This document shows positions 8,303 to 17,417 of a stretch of DNA of 64,000 nucleotides, piece by piece. Below the pieces are notes generated by a model that saw nothing but the letters and a program-made list of their open reading frames with translations, was not told the DNA's origin and did no database searches. A program made the position numbers and the translations under genes. This DNA is from Inquilinus ginsengisoli_B. Lineage in GTDB: Bacteria; Pseudomonadota; Alphaproteobacteria; DSM-16000; Inquilinaceae. The stretch spans positions 3,224,001 through 3,288,000 of the forward strand of contig NZ_JBNDJK010000001.1 in assembly GCF_050434925.1 (NCBI RefSeq), in the 5' to 3' direction. Within the stretch, counting starts at the first letter, position 1; each line of letters begins with the position of its first letter.

Positions 8303-10369
8303 ATGTCGATGCGAAATGTACCCGCTAATGCCATGTCCTTGGCCACGGATATCGCGGGTGGAAGCGGTGCCGACACACTGAATGGAACCGTCGGTGATGA
8401 TGAAATCTTCGGTTATGGAGGAAATGACATCCTGCGCGGCTACGGGGGCGACGACGACCTCTACGGTGGCAGCGGAGCCGATGTCCTGGACGGCGGAGCG
8501 GGAAACAACTGGGCGGTCTATTTCTCATCTTGGTCGGCAGTCTTTATTGATCTTGGAGCAGGGATTGGTTCGGGTGGAGATGAATCGGGTGACATATTGA
8601 TAAATATACAGGGAATAGCGGGAAGTGATTTTGACGATAAAATTCAAGGATCCAATGATAGAGACTATATATTTGGCGGGTACGATAGTAGCGATATTCT
8701 AATCGGAAATGGAGGAGATGATATTATATGGGGTGAGGCTGGTAGGATTGGTTTTGATAGAATTAATGGTGGCGATGGGTATGATACTTTAACTTATTTA
8801 GCTTATGATTATGTTGGCGTTCGAGCTGACCTTTCGACAGGAATTGCCAGTTTTGGCGATGGGCAAGACGATACGATGGTCAGTATCGAGGGTTTAGTGG
8901 GGACCGACTACAGTGACGTTCTGAAAGGCAACAGTCTGGCCAATGTTCTCGATGGCGAAGACGGCCGGGACACCCTGAGCGGTGGGGCTGGAGCCGATAC
9001 GCTCAGTGGCGGTAGGGGAAGTGACAGCCTCGACGGAGGCGCCGGAGCAGACGTCCTGATCGGCGGCGCCGGCTTGGACACCATCGTCTATGGCGGCACC
9101 GCCGGGGTGGCGGTCGATCTGACGGCCCTGACCGCATCGGGCGGCGATGCCGAGGGCGACACGATCGGCAACGATATCGAGAATATCCGCGGCACCGCCG
9201 GCTTCGGCGATGTCCTGACCGGTTCGGCCGTGAACAATGTGCTGGCGGGCGACGGCGGCAACGATGCGCTCGACGGCTTGGCCGGCAGCGACACCCTCGA
9301 TGGCGGTTGGGGCAACGACCGGCTCCGCGGCGGGGCTGGTGTCGATGCGCTCTACGGTGGCACTGGCATCGACACCGTCAGCTACGACGACAGCGCCGCC
9401 GGAGTCTCGGTCAGCCTCGTCACCGGCACGGGCAGCGGCGGCGACGCGCAGGGGGACACGCTGGATGGCATCGAGAACCTCATCGGCGGCCACGCCAACG
9501 ACACGCTGAGCGGCAATGCCGGCGCCAACACCCTGGAGGGTGGCGACGGCAACGACGTGCTCCGCGGCGAAGCCGGGACCGACCGCCTCGACGGCAGTGC
9601 CGGCACCGACACCGCCAGCTACCACACCAGTGCCGCCGGGGTGACGGTGAATCTCGCGACCGGCGCCGCCGCGGGCGGCGACGCCCAGGGCGACACCCTG
9701 GTATCGATCGAGAGCCTTACTGGTAGCAACCAGGGCAATGACAGCCTGAGCGGGAATGCCGGCGCCAATGCGCTGGCCGGTTGGGGCGGCGACGATGTGC
9801 TTCGCGGCGGGGCCGGCGGGGACCGGATCGACGGCGGCGCTGGCAGCGACACCGCCAGCTACTACACCGGTACGGTCGGCGTGACGGTCAATCTCTCGAC
9901 CGGCGCCGGCACGGGCGGCGAAGCCCAGGGTGACATCTTGGTCGGCATCGAGAACGTCAACGGCTCGACCGGCGCCGACCAGATCACCGGCAGCGCCCTG
10001 GCCAATGTGCTGAACGGCTGGGCCGGGCAGGATGTGCTGACCGGCGGGGCCGGCGCCGACCGTTTCGTCCTCACCGCCGTCTCCCATAGCGCTGTCGGGG
10101 CGGCCGACCGGGTCGCCGATTTCAGCCGTGCCCAGGGCGACCGGGTCGACCTGTCGGCGATCGACGCCAGCACCGCCGTCGCCGGCGACCAGGCCTTCAG
10201 CTTCATCGGCGGCGGCGCCTTTACCCACCAGGCCGGCCAGCTGCGCGCCGCCGCCAACAGCCCCGGGGTCACCACCATTGCCGGCGACCTCAACGGCGAC
10301 GGCGTCTCCGACTTCCACATCGTGCTGACCGGCGCCTTTGCGCTGCAGGCGTCCGACTTCGTCCTGTAG
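8303..10369 (+). CDS. RTX calcium-binding repeat protein, probable type I secretion substrate
   Basis: 688 residues with many GGxGxDxL-type nonapeptide repeats in about six blocks, separated by segments of the form DTVSYDDSAAGVSVSL. These fold as calcium-loaded parallel beta-rolls outside the cell. There is no N-terminal signal peptide. The C-terminal ~110 residues (ADRVADFSRAQGDRVDLSAID onward) resemble the serralysin-type C-terminal secretion domain, so export by a type I system is expected, though no such system is in the window. No enzymatic domain is visible. ATG 8303 has GGAGGG 4 nt upstream. DNA from about 8530 to 8900 is strikingly AT-rich, while the rest matches the genome. Confidence 0.88.
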   Translation: MSMRNVPANAMSLATDIAGGSGADTLNGTVGDDEIFGYGGNDILRGYGGDDDLYGGSGADVLDGGAGNNWAVYFSSWSAVFIDLGAGIGSGGDESGDILINIQGIAGSDFDDKIQGSNDRDYIFGGYDSSDILIGNGGDDIIWGEAGRIGFDRINGGDGYDTLTYLAYDYVGVRADLSTGIASFGDGQDDTMVSIEGLVGTDYSDVLKGNSLANVLDGEDGRDTLSGGAGADTLSGGRGSDSLDGGAGADVLIGGAGLDTIVYGGTAGVAVDLTALTASGGDAEGDTIGNDIENIRGTAGFGDVLTGSAVNNVLAGDGGNDALDGLAGSDTLDGGWGNDRLRGGAGVDALYGGTGIDTVSYDDSAAGVSVSLVTGTGSGGDAQGDTLDGIENLIGGHANDTLSGNAGANTLEGGDGNDVLRGEAGTDRLDGSAGTDTASYHTSAAGVTVNLATGAAAGGDAQGDTLVSIESLTGSNQGNDSLSGNAGANALAGWGGDDVLRGGAGGDRIDGGAGSDTASYYTGTVGVTVNLSTGAGTGGEAQGDILVGIENVNGSTGADQITGSALANVLNGWAGQDVLTGGAGADRFVLTAVSHSAVGAADRVADFSRAQGDRVDLSAIDASTAVAGDQAFSFIGGGAFTHQAGQLRAAANSPGVTTIAGDLNGDGVSDFHIVLTGAFALQASDFVL

Positions 10370-10395
10370 GCGCTCAACCCCGGCGGCTTCGGGTT

Positions 10396-10423
10396 GGTTG
10401 GCCGGTCCCAAGACCGGCCAACC
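10396..10423 (+). terminator. Hairpin after the RTX gene
   Basis: Perfect 12-bp stem, GGTTGGCCGGTC (10396-10407) with GACCGGCCAACC (10412-10423), and a 4-nt loop, 27 nt after the stop. No T-run follows. Likely transcription end of the RTX gene. Confidence 0.6.
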
Positions 10424-11135
10424 GTATCCCGCGATGCGCGGGGGCGTCGTGCGGCATACGAGCCAATCTGCAGGGAACAGGGCATCGTTCTCTTTGGCCT
10501 TCAGGGGAATTGCAGCTTCGGCGGACCACGCCTTCTGCCGCCGTCGGCGGGACATCGCCGGCAAGGTCCACGCCGATCTCAAATCCGATCTTGGGCAGCT
10601 CGGCCAGCACATGTTCCGCGGCAATTTCGAGCGTCAGGCTGCGGGCCCATGAACCGAGGAACGGGTCATAAAGGCGAGACGCGGCTCGCCGTACCCCCGG
10701 CAGCGGCGACTGCTTCACACCACCAATTGCCGAGCGGAGCCCTTCCGCCGTCAAAAGTAGAGAATTTTTCCATAATTCAATGCGATGTTATTGTTAATTT
10801 AAATCATACAATAAGAATTGCGGAATATTGGAAATAATATCAGATATAGGGTTCTGCAGTCCGGAATCGGATAGATTTTCTGCGTGATGCGCAGCTAGTT
10901 TATCTCTATATTCGATAGACTGAACTTAGAATTTAACAACAGTTCCTAATAATGTAGGTAAATTTTGGCGATATTTCCAAATGAAATAAATGTTAACCCA
11001 ATCTCGAAAAACAGATGACGCAGTATTTTTGACGGAGATCGTGGATGGCTCGATATAGATAGGTTGAATTTTGCACGGCAGCCGGTCGGCTTTAAGAAGA
11101 GATGGTTTCAATCGACAGATTATCGGGAGGACAGC
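10424..11135. other. Gene-poor stretch between RTX and tyrosinase genes
   Basis: About 710 bases without a convincing gene. The first 330 bases are GC-rich with only unsupported open frames, possibly the remains of a lost gene. From about 10760 to 11060 the DNA becomes very AT-rich, unlike the surrounding genome, as in the AT-rich part of the RTX gene. The tyrosinase promoter presumably lies at its right end. No operator or RNA gene recognised. Confidence 0.5.
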
Positions 11136-12800
11136 ATGGACAGAACGGATTTCGACCTGACGCGGCGCGAGGTCCTGGTGGCAGCCGCGGCCGCCGCCGG
11201 CGCAGCGGCCGTGCCGCTCAGCCCGGCGCGGGCGGCCGCGAAATACACCCGCCCCAACGTCACCAGCCCCGCCGGCCAGAGGATGCTGGCCAGCTACGCC
11301 AAGGGCGTGCAGGCGATGCTGGACCTGCCGGCCGACCACCCGCAGAACTGGTTCCGCAACGCGTTCATCCACATGATGGACTGCCCGCACGGCAACTGGT
11401 GGTTCTATGTCTGGCACCGCGGCTATATCGGCTATTTCGAGCGCACCATCCGCACGCTGAGCGGCGACCCGGATTTCGCCTTGCCCTATTGGGACTGGAC
11501 CCAGCTGCCGCAGATCCCGGACGGGATGTTCGACGGCCCCCTGACCCCGACGGATTCGGCCTATCTGCCCTATACCGGCAACCTGGCGCGGTTCTCCGAT
11601 TTCGTCACGCCCGCCCTGACGCAATACTGGGACAGCCTGTCGCCCGACCAGCTCACGCAGCTGAGCAACCGGGGCTACAAGACCTTCGGCGACATGTGGA
11701 ACGACGTGACCGGCTATATCCCGCCGCAGCCGCCGCCGCCGGCGGAGCCGGAATCGGGGGGCTACGCCGTCACCGAGAACCAGGCGTTCTGCGTGACCTC
11801 CAGCGCCCGCTACCTGTCGCGCGACAACCCGAAGCTGGACGGCAAGACCGCCGTCGACGTCTCGCTGTTCATGATCATCGCAGGATTGCTGCCGAAGCAC
11901 TTCAACGAAGCCTTCGCTCCCTTCAGCTTCACCAGCGCCAAGACGCCCTCGCACAACACCGCGCCGCCCAACTCGAAGGTGTTCTCCCTGCTCGAAGGGT
12001 TCCCGCACAACAAGACGCACAACTACCTCGGCGGCTTCAGCAGGACCGACCCGGGCCCCTATGGCAACATGACCAACAACCTGTCGCCGATCGACCCGAT
12101 CTTCTTCCTGCATCACGCGAACATGGATCGGCTGTGGGATGTCTGGACGCGGAAGCAGATGCGTGAGCGTGGGCCCATCGGTCCAGCCGGCCCGGATGCC
12201 GCGACCTTCAACAACGAACCCTTCCTGTTCTACGTCGATGGCGACGGCCAGCCCGTCGGCCCGGCCAAGGCCGGCGACTATTTCGACATGAGCGTGTTCG
12301 ACTACGACTATGAGCCGGGGTCGGGGGAGGAGGTCGTCCCGAAGACTGGGGACGGGCTGATCGCCGCCGCGCCGCCGCAGCCTATCCAAGGCTCCGTGGC
12401 GGCCGATGTCGGCAAGGTGGCGGTGCCGGCGGCCGCCGTCCGGGGTCATCTTGCCGCGACGGGTGGGCGGCCATTGGTGGCGCAGATCACGCTGCCTCAG
12501 CCGTCGGGACCGGCCCCGACCCGCGAGTTCGACATCCTTGTCAACGCGCCCGAGGGCGTCACTCAGGTCTCGGCCGACAGCCCTTACTATGCCGGCACCT
12601 TCGCCCTGTTCGGCGCACACACGCCGGGCATGCACGGGCATGGCGACCTGACCTTCGCGGTGCCCCTGCCGAAGACGTTGCGCGCCTTCACGGAACTGGG
12701 AGCCGCGGCGGAGGCGACGCTGAACATCCGGGTGGTGCCGTCCCATGGACAGAACAAGCTGGCCGTCGTGCTCAAGGCCGTCTCGTTGGCGACGCAGTAA
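11136..12800 (+). CDS. Tyrosinase-family copper oxidase, Tat-exported
   Basis: Type 3 copper enzyme expected to hydroxylate monophenols and oxidise diphenols to quinones. 554 residues. The start has GGGAGG 5 nt upstream and opens with a Tat signal (LTRREVLVAA, then a hydrophobic run ending SPARA), consistent with export of a folded copper protein. CuA ligands: His79, His85 and His94 (FIHMMDCPHGNWWFYVWHRGY). CuB ligands: His291 and His295 (HNKTH) and His326 (FFLHHANMDRLW). A further ~200 residues follow the copper domain, as in plant polyphenol oxidases and larger bacterial tyrosinases, where the tail can cover the active site. Followed by a small exported protein and a multicopper oxidase. 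Confidence 0.93.
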   Translation: MDRTDFDLTRREVLVAAAAAAGAAAVPLSPARAAAKYTRPNVTSPAGQRMLASYAKGVQAMLDLPADHPQNWFRNAFIHMMDCPHGNWWFYVWHRGYIGYFERTIRTLSGDPDFALPYWDWTQLPQIPDGMFDGPLTPTDSAYLPYTGNLARFSDFVTPALTQYWDSLSPDQLTQLSNRGYKTFGDMWNDVTGYIPPQPPPPAEPESGGYAVTENQAFCVTSSARYLSRDNPKLDGKTAVDVSLFMIIAGLLPKHFNEAFAPFSFTSAKTPSHNTAPPNSKVFSLLEGFPHNKTHNYLGGFSRTDPGPYGNMTNNLSPIDPIFFLHHANMDRLWDVWTRKQMRERGPIGPAGPDAATFNNEPFLFYVDGDGQPVGPAKAGDYFDMSVFDYDYEPGSGEEVVPKTGDGLIAAAPPQPIQGSVAADVGKVAVPAAAVRGHLAATGGRPLVAQITLPQPSGPAPTREFDILVNAPEGVTQVSADSPYYAGTFALFGAHTPGMHGHGDLTFAVPLPKTLRAFTELGAAAEATLNIRVVPSHGQNKLAVVLKAVSLATQ

Positions 12801-13188
12801 GGCGGCGCTCAGCCTCGCCGCCGCGGCCCTCGGATTGCTCGCGATCCTGGGCCTCGGCGGCGGGAGCGCCACGGCGCAGGAGATGACGCTGTCCCTGCCG
12901 CGGCCGCTGCGGCCAGGCGAGATCGCCTGGCTACAAGTGGAGGTCGGTCGGACAGCCCGGGGCCAGGAGGTCATCGTGGCGACGACATCGGGCCGAGACA
13001 TCGGCGTGATCTCGCCCTTCGCCGTCCGCGCCGGGCAGGAGGCCGGGACCTACCCGCTGCCCCTGCCGGCGGACTCGATCGAGGACGGCCGCGTCGTCGT
13101 CCGGCTCATGATCACCCAAGTCGGGGCGCCGCCGCGCGTCCCGACCGAGCAGGAGGTCCGGCGCGTGACGGTGCTTGTCGAGCCCTGA
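12745..13188 (+). CDS. Small exported protein of unknown function
   Basis: 147 residues, overlapping the tyrosinase 3' end by 56 nt in another frame. The N-terminus is an arginine-rich stretch followed by a hydrophobic segment (AALSLAAAALGLLAILGLGGG) and an ATAQE cleavage-like site, so export is likely. The mature ~100 residues look like a single beta-sandwich domain. I recognise no family. The close coupling suggests a partner of the tyrosinase, for instance a copper-loading helper like the Streptomyces MelC1 caddie protein, but no sequence similarity supports that. Confidence 0.7.
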   Translation: MDRTSWPSCSRPSRWRRSKAALSLAAAALGLLAILGLGGGSATAQEMTLSLPRPLRPGEIAWLQVEVGRTARGQEVIVATTSGRDIGVISPFAVRAGQEAGTYPLPLPADSIEDGRVVVRLMITQVGAPPRVPTEQEVRRVTVLVEP

Positions 13189-13253
13189 TCGGCCGTCCGC
13201 TCGTCCAGGGCGGATTTTTAGTCCCGATAATTGAACAATTTTGGGAGGACGAT

Positions 13254-15281
13254 ATGGCCATCAACACCAAGATCCCCATTGGATGTCTTCTGCTTGCCGG
13301 CCTCGCCTGGGCCGCCTTTGGCACGGTTCCAGCCGGGGCGCAGACCACGGAGCGGCTGATCAGCAATCCTCGGATTCTCGGCGCGGGGGTCGCTCCGCCA
13401 ACGAGCCTGAGACCGCGGGTGGCCGGGTCGCTGCCCCATGAGCAGGTGCTGGATCTCAACATCGTTTACACCGAAGGGCAGTTGTACAATCCGGCGACAG
13501 GCCGCTACGACAAGGTGCATCTGCGCAGCTACAACGGCACCGATGTCGATCCGACGGCGCCTTATGTCTCGCCGACGATCGACGTCGATGCGGGCGACAC
13601 GATTCGGGTCAATCTGCACAATCAGCTGCCGGCAGACCCGAGTTGCGCGCCCGGTCAGGAGCACAACGGAGGGCACTGCTTCAACGGCACGAATCTGCAC
13701 AGCCACGGCCTGTGGGTGAACCCATCGGGCAACGGCGACAACGTGCTGCTGTCGATCAACCCCGGTGTCAAATTCCAATACGAGTACAACATCCCGGGCG
13801 ACCACCCGGCGGGGACGTTCTGGTACCACACCCATCGGCACGGCTCGACCGCGCTGCAGGTCTCCAGTGGCATGGCCGGGGCGCTGATCATCCGCGGTAA
13901 CCGTCCGCCCACCGGCACGACCACAGGCGATCTCGACACGCTGCTGAACGGCTTGCCGGAGCGGGTGATGGTGTTCCAGCAGATCCAGTATGCCTGCCGC
14001 GACCCGGACGGAACGATCAAGCGCGATGGAATCGACGGTCCCTATATCTGCAACCCGGACGATGTCGGCGAAATCGAAAACTACGATCTGTTCTCCCCGG
14101 GAGAGTGGCCCGATTCTGGACGCTACACGTCGATCAACGGCGTCGTCCTCCCCACGTTCAAGGCCACCCAGGGTCAGGTCGAGCGCTGGCGGATGATCCA
14201 TGCCGGCGTGCGCGACACGATCAGTCTCCGGATCGTGAGGATGAAGCCTTCGGCCCAGCTCGCCGCGACCCTGAGTCAGGCGGCGGCCCGGACCTTCATC
14301 CAGGAATCCTGCAGCGATGCGGGTATCACCCATTATCGGGTCGCCGCGGACGGGCTGACCATGGCGCAGGCGCAGGGCTCAAACATCACGGTGTTCCAGC
14401 CCGGCTATCGCTGGGATACGTTGACGGTGTTCCCGCAGGCGGGCCGCTATTGCCTGATAGACGCATCCTCCCCGGCGACGGGGTCGGTCAACGGCGACAA
14501 CCCCAACCCATCGCTCATCGGCTTCGTTGATGTCGAGGCGGGCACTCAGGTGTCGGACCCCGGCAGCTACATCAGGGATGCGCTGGTGGCCTCGGCCCAA
14601 GCCGCGATGCCCGCCGATATCGCACCGGCGGTGATCGCCGACCTCAAGAGCGGCCTCAGGTTCTCCCTCTTCGTCCCTCATCCGGACATCGCGGAGGGCG
14701 AGGTCACGGGCCAGCAGGATCTGACCTTCTTCATCGACACCAGCGATCCAGATAATACCAAGTTCGAGGTGAGCAACACCTTGGACGAGGCCCAGGCCGA
14801 GCCCTACAAGCCGGACCGGCTGGACCGGCAGCTCAAACTGGGCACGGTGGACGAGTGGACGCTGCAGTCGCATTTCGTCAGCCACCCGTTTCATATCCAC
14901 GTCAACCCCTTCCAGGTTGTCTCGATCCTCGATCCGAAGGGCAATGATGTGAGCGTCCCGGGAGCCATCGACGACGACGGCGGGACGTCCGACGGGAAGA
15001 TCGATCCTCAGTATCCGGGCCTGAAGGGCGTCTGGAAGGATACGCTCTGGATCAAAGGTCTGCGCCCGAAGTATCCGGGCCTATACACGATCAAGATCCG
15101 GACCCGCTACGAGCGCTACATCGGCGAGTTCGTGCTGCATTGCCACATCCTCGACCATGAGGATGGAGGCATGATGCAGAACGTCGCCGTCGTGCTGCCG
15201 GACGGGGATATCTCGGCGGCGGCCGCTGGAGCAGCGCCGCTTCAGCTCCAGCAGGGGCATATGCACACGAAGACGCCCTGA
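13254..15281 (+). CDS. Exported multicopper oxidase (laccase-like)
   Basis: 675 residues with a signal peptide (residues 1-29, ending PAGAQ). All four copper motifs are present: His149/His151 (HSHG), His192/His194 (WYHTHRHG), His544/His547/His549 (HPFHIH), and the type 1/type 3 motif His629-Cys630-His631 with His635 and Met640. The enzyme should oxidise phenols or metal ions and reduce oxygen to water. Cupredoxin 1 and 3 are clear; the middle domain is larger than in small laccases. GGGAGG lies 5 nt before the ATG. Pairing with a tyrosinase suggests joint phenol oxidation or melanin-type chemistry in the periplasm. Confidence 0.93.
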   Translation: MAINTKIPIGCLLLAGLAWAAFGTVPAGAQTTERLISNPRILGAGVAPPTSLRPRVAGSLPHEQVLDLNIVYTEGQLYNPATGRYDKVHLRSYNGTDVDPTAPYVSPTIDVDAGDTIRVNLHNQLPADPSCAPGQEHNGGHCFNGTNLHSHGLWVNPSGNGDNVLLSINPGVKFQYEYNIPGDHPAGTFWYHTHRHGSTALQVSSGMAGALIIRGNRPPTGTTTGDLDTLLNGLPERVMVFQQIQYACRDPDGTIKRDGIDGPYICNPDDVGEIENYDLFSPGEWPDSGRYTSINGVVLPTFKATQGQVERWRMIHAGVRDTISLRIVRMKPSAQLAATLSQAAARTFIQESCSDAGITHYRVAADGLTMAQAQGSNITVFQPGYRWDTLTVFPQAGRYCLIDASSPATGSVNGDNPNPSLIGFVDVEAGTQVSDPGSYIRDALVASAQAAMPADIAPAVIADLKSGLRFSLFVPHPDIAEGEVTGQQDLTFFIDTSDPDNTKFEVSNTLDEAQAEPYKPDRLDRQLKLGTVDEWTLQSHFVSHPFHIHVNPFQVVSILDPKGNDVSVPGAIDDDGGTSDGKIDPQYPGLKGVWKDTLWIKGLRPKYPGLYTIKIRTRYERYIGEFVLHCHILDHEDGGMMQNVAVVLPDGDISAAAAGAAPLQLQQGHMHTKTP

Positions 15282-15289
15282 GCAGGCCG

Positions 15290-15323
15290 GGCCGCCCGGG
15301 TCCCGTCGCGGACCCGGGCGGCC
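15290..15323. terminator. Strong bidirectional terminator hairpin
   Basis: Perfect 14-bp stem, GGCCGCCCGGGTCC (15290-15303) with GGACCCGGGCGGCC (15310-15323), and a 6-nt loop. It lies between the convergent multicopper oxidase and pyridoxal dehydrogenase genes. Confidence 0.75.
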
Positions 15324-15337
15324 TCAGCGCTCGGTTC

Positions 15338-16084
15338 TCACCAGCGCACCATCCCGCCGTCGACATTCAGGGTCTGCCCGGTGATCCAGCGGGCCTCGTC
15401 GGAGGCGAGGAAGGCAATGGCCGGGGCGATGTCGCGCGGCTGGCCCTGGCCGGGGATCGCCTGCAGCATCTCGACGAAGCCGAAGGCCTGGGCGTGCGGG
15501 CTGGCCATGACGCCGTCCGACGCAGTCAGCCCCGGCGTCACCGCGTTCACGGTGATGCCGTGCTTGCCCAGCTCGGTCGCCAGCGCCCGGGTGAAGCCGA
15601 ACACGCCGCCCTTGGCTGCGACATAGGCCGCCATGTTCGGCGTGCCGGCGAAGAGGGTGTTCGAGCAGATGTTGACGATGCGGCCCTGGCGGCCGCCGCG
15701 GCGCATCAGATCGGAGGAGGCGCGGGACATCAGGAACACGCCGGTCAGGTTGACCGCGACGATCCTGTTCCAATGCACCAGGTCGACCTCGTCCCAGGCG
15801 ATGAACGGCACGATCGCGGCGTTGTTGACCAGGATGTCGACGCCGCCGGCCCGCGCCGCTACCGTCTCGTGCAGCGCCGTCACCGCGGCCGGGTCGGAGA
15901 CGTCGCAGGCGACGGCGAAGCTGTCCTTCCCCAGCCCGGCGGCCACCGCTGTCGCGCCGTCGGCATTGATGTCGGCGACGACGATCCGCGCGCCGTCGGC
16001 CGCCAGCCGCTCAGCGATCGCCCGGCCGATGCCCTGCGCCGCCCCGGTCACGATCGCGACCCTGCCCGAAAGATCCGAAGCCAT
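15338..16084 (-). CDS. Pyridoxal 4-dehydrogenase (SDR family)
   Basis: NAD-dependent oxidation of pyridoxal to 4-pyridoxolactone in vitamin B6 degradation. 248 residues, the same length as the Mesorhizobium loti enzyme. Classical SDR features: TGAAQGIG (residues 13-20), NNAA (87-90), Ser141, Tyr154 and Lys158 (YVAAK). From memory of the M. loti protein, long stretches agree, notably VPFIAWDEVDL, LFAGTPNMAAYVAAKGG and the C-terminal ARWITGQTLNVDGGMVRW. It is the last gene of the operon with the aminotransferase and lactonase, which strengthens the call beyond a generic SDR. Confidence 0.88.
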   Translation of the reverse strand: MASDLSGRVAIVTGAAQGIGRAIAERLAADGARIVVADINADGATAVAAGLGKDSFAVACDVSDPAAVTALHETVAARAGGVDILVNNAAIVPFIAWDEVDLVHWNRIVAVNLTGVFLMSRASSDLMRRGGRQGRIVNICSNTLFAGTPNMAAYVAAKGGVFGFTRALATELGKHGITVNAVTPGLTASDGVMASPHAQAFGFVEMLQAIPGQGQPRDIAPAIAFLASDEARWITGQTLNVDGGMVRW

Positions 16085-16108
16085 GTCCCTGTTCCTTCTA
16101 TTTGATTG

Positions 16109-17284
16109 TCAGCCGGCGTCGATCGCCGCCATGGCCGCCGCCACGCCGCGGCCGATATCGACCGGGTGGCCGAGCGCGCCGAGCGCCCCGCCGAGCGCGC
16201 TGATCGCCACCACGGCGTAGAGCGGCTGGGCGGTCGGCCCCATATGGCCGATGCGCACCAGCTTCCCCAGCGTCTCGCCGCGGCCGGAGGAGAAGGCGAC
16301 GCCATAGCGCTCGCGCGCCGCCCCCCGCAGCGCCTCGTCGGCCACGCCGTCAGGCACCCGGACGGCCGTGGTGGTGGGAGAGGCGATCGCCTCGCGCGCC
16401 GGCCAGAGCGCCAGCCCCATCGCCTGCAGCCCGGCCCGACAGGCCCGGGCGGTCAGCGCGTGGCGGGCCCAGACCGCCTCCGGCCCCTCCGCCAGATACT
16501 GGTCCAGCGCGGCGTCCAGGCCGTTGACCTCGGCGACCGAGGGGGTGAAGGGGAAGGACCGGTCGCGCTTCCAGGCATGCTCCCAGTCCAGGATGCTCAG
16601 CATCGAGGCGTGGGGTGCGTCGGGATTGGCCTTCATCTTGGCCCAGGCGCGGTCGCTGACGCCGAGCAGGGTCAGGCCCGGCGCCCCGCCCAGGCACTTG
16701 TTCGGGCCGGTGACGAAGATGTCGGCGCGGCAGGCCTCCGGATGCACGTCCATGCCGGCGAAGGACGACACTGCGTCGACGATGAGGTAGGCCCCGTGCT
16801 CCGCCACGATCCGGCCGATCGCGTCGACCGGGTTGATCGTGCCGGACGGGGTGTCGTGGTGACAGAGCGAGACGATGCGGATGTCGGGCCGGTCCCGCAG
16901 CATCCGGGCTACCGCCTCCGGGTCGATCACCTCGTTGTAGGGCACCTCGATCTCGACCAGCTCGGCGCAGTACCGCTTGGCCCAGTAGCCGAAGCCCTTG
17001 CCGTAGACGCCGGAGGCGAGATTCAGCACCACGTCGTCGCGGGCAATCAACGAGGCCGCCGCGGCCTCCAGCCCCAGCACCGGCTCGCCGTGCAGGATCA
17101 CCGGCGGGGTCGACAGGCGCATCGCCGCCCGCGCCTTCTCGTTGACCTGCTCGTAGAAGGCCTGGAACACCGGGTCGTAATCGTAATGGATGGTGCGCGA
17201 CAGCCCGCGCAGCACCGCCGGATAGGCGTCGACCGGTCCGGAGGTGAGGGTGAAGACGGGCTCGCGCAACGTGGGCGTGGACAT
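16109..17284 (-). CDS. Pyridoxamine-pyruvate aminotransferase
   Basis: PLP-fold aminotransferase that, unusually, uses pyridoxamine as substrate: pyridoxamine plus pyruvate gives pyridoxal plus alanine. 391 residues from ATG 17284, with AGGAG 7 nt upstream. The substrate-binding lysine is Lys196 in VTGPNKCLGG (Lys197 in M. loti as I recall). Other matching blocks: LNLASGVYGKGFGYWAKRY, CHHDTPSGTINPVDAIG and FSSGRGETLGKLVRIGHMG. Class V (serine-pyruvate/SPT) architecture. It lies between pyridoxal dehydrogenase (24-nt gap) and the lactonase, as expected for channelling pyridoxamine into the pyridoxal branch. Confidence 0.9.
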   Translation of the reverse strand: MSTPTLREPVFTLTSGPVDAYPAVLRGLSRTIHYDYDPVFQAFYEQVNEKARAAMRLSTPPVILHGEPVLGLEAAAASLIARDDVVLNLASGVYGKGFGYWAKRYCAELVEIEVPYNEVIDPEAVARMLRDRPDIRIVSLCHHDTPSGTINPVDAIGRIVAEHGAYLIVDAVSSFAGMDVHPEACRADIFVTGPNKCLGGAPGLTLLGVSDRAWAKMKANPDAPHASMLSILDWEHAWKRDRSFPFTPSVAEVNGLDAALDQYLAEGPEAVWARHALTARACRAGLQAMGLALWPAREAIASPTTTAVRVPDGVADEALRGAARERYGVAFSSGRGETLGKLVRIGHMGPTAQPLYAVVAISALGGALGALGHPVDIGRGVAAAMAAIDAG

Positions 17285-17317
17285 CGAGAAACTCCTGTTC
17301 GGAGGCTCATTCCCTGC

Positions 17318-17408
17318 TGTCATTGCCGGGCTTGATCCGGCAATCCCAGGGGCCACACCGAGCCGCTCCGGCTGCCCCTGGATCCTCGGGTCAAGCCCGA
17401 GGATGACA
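17318..17408. repeat. Palindromic intergenic repeat (type A)
   Basis: 91-bp imperfect inverted repeat in the gap between the lactonase and the aminotransferase. The outer arms begin TGTCATTGCCGGGCTTGA on the left and end TCAAGCCCGAGGATGACA on the right. This matches the general form of dispersed palindromic elements in alphaproteobacterial genomes. It would form a long hairpin in the operon mRNA. Confidence 0.7.
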
Positions 17409-17417
17409 AGAAAAGGA

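Noticed and set aside
8340..10060. Regular repeats in DNA that could suggest a CRISPR-like or minisatellite array
   Set aside because: The repeats are in phase with codons and encode GGxGxDxL nonapeptides; no identical repeats with unique spacers.
10374..10754. Minus-strand 126-codon open frame after the RTX gene
   Set aside because: It starts over the AT-rich junction, overlaps the RTX terminator hairpin, and has no recognised domain or ribosome site.
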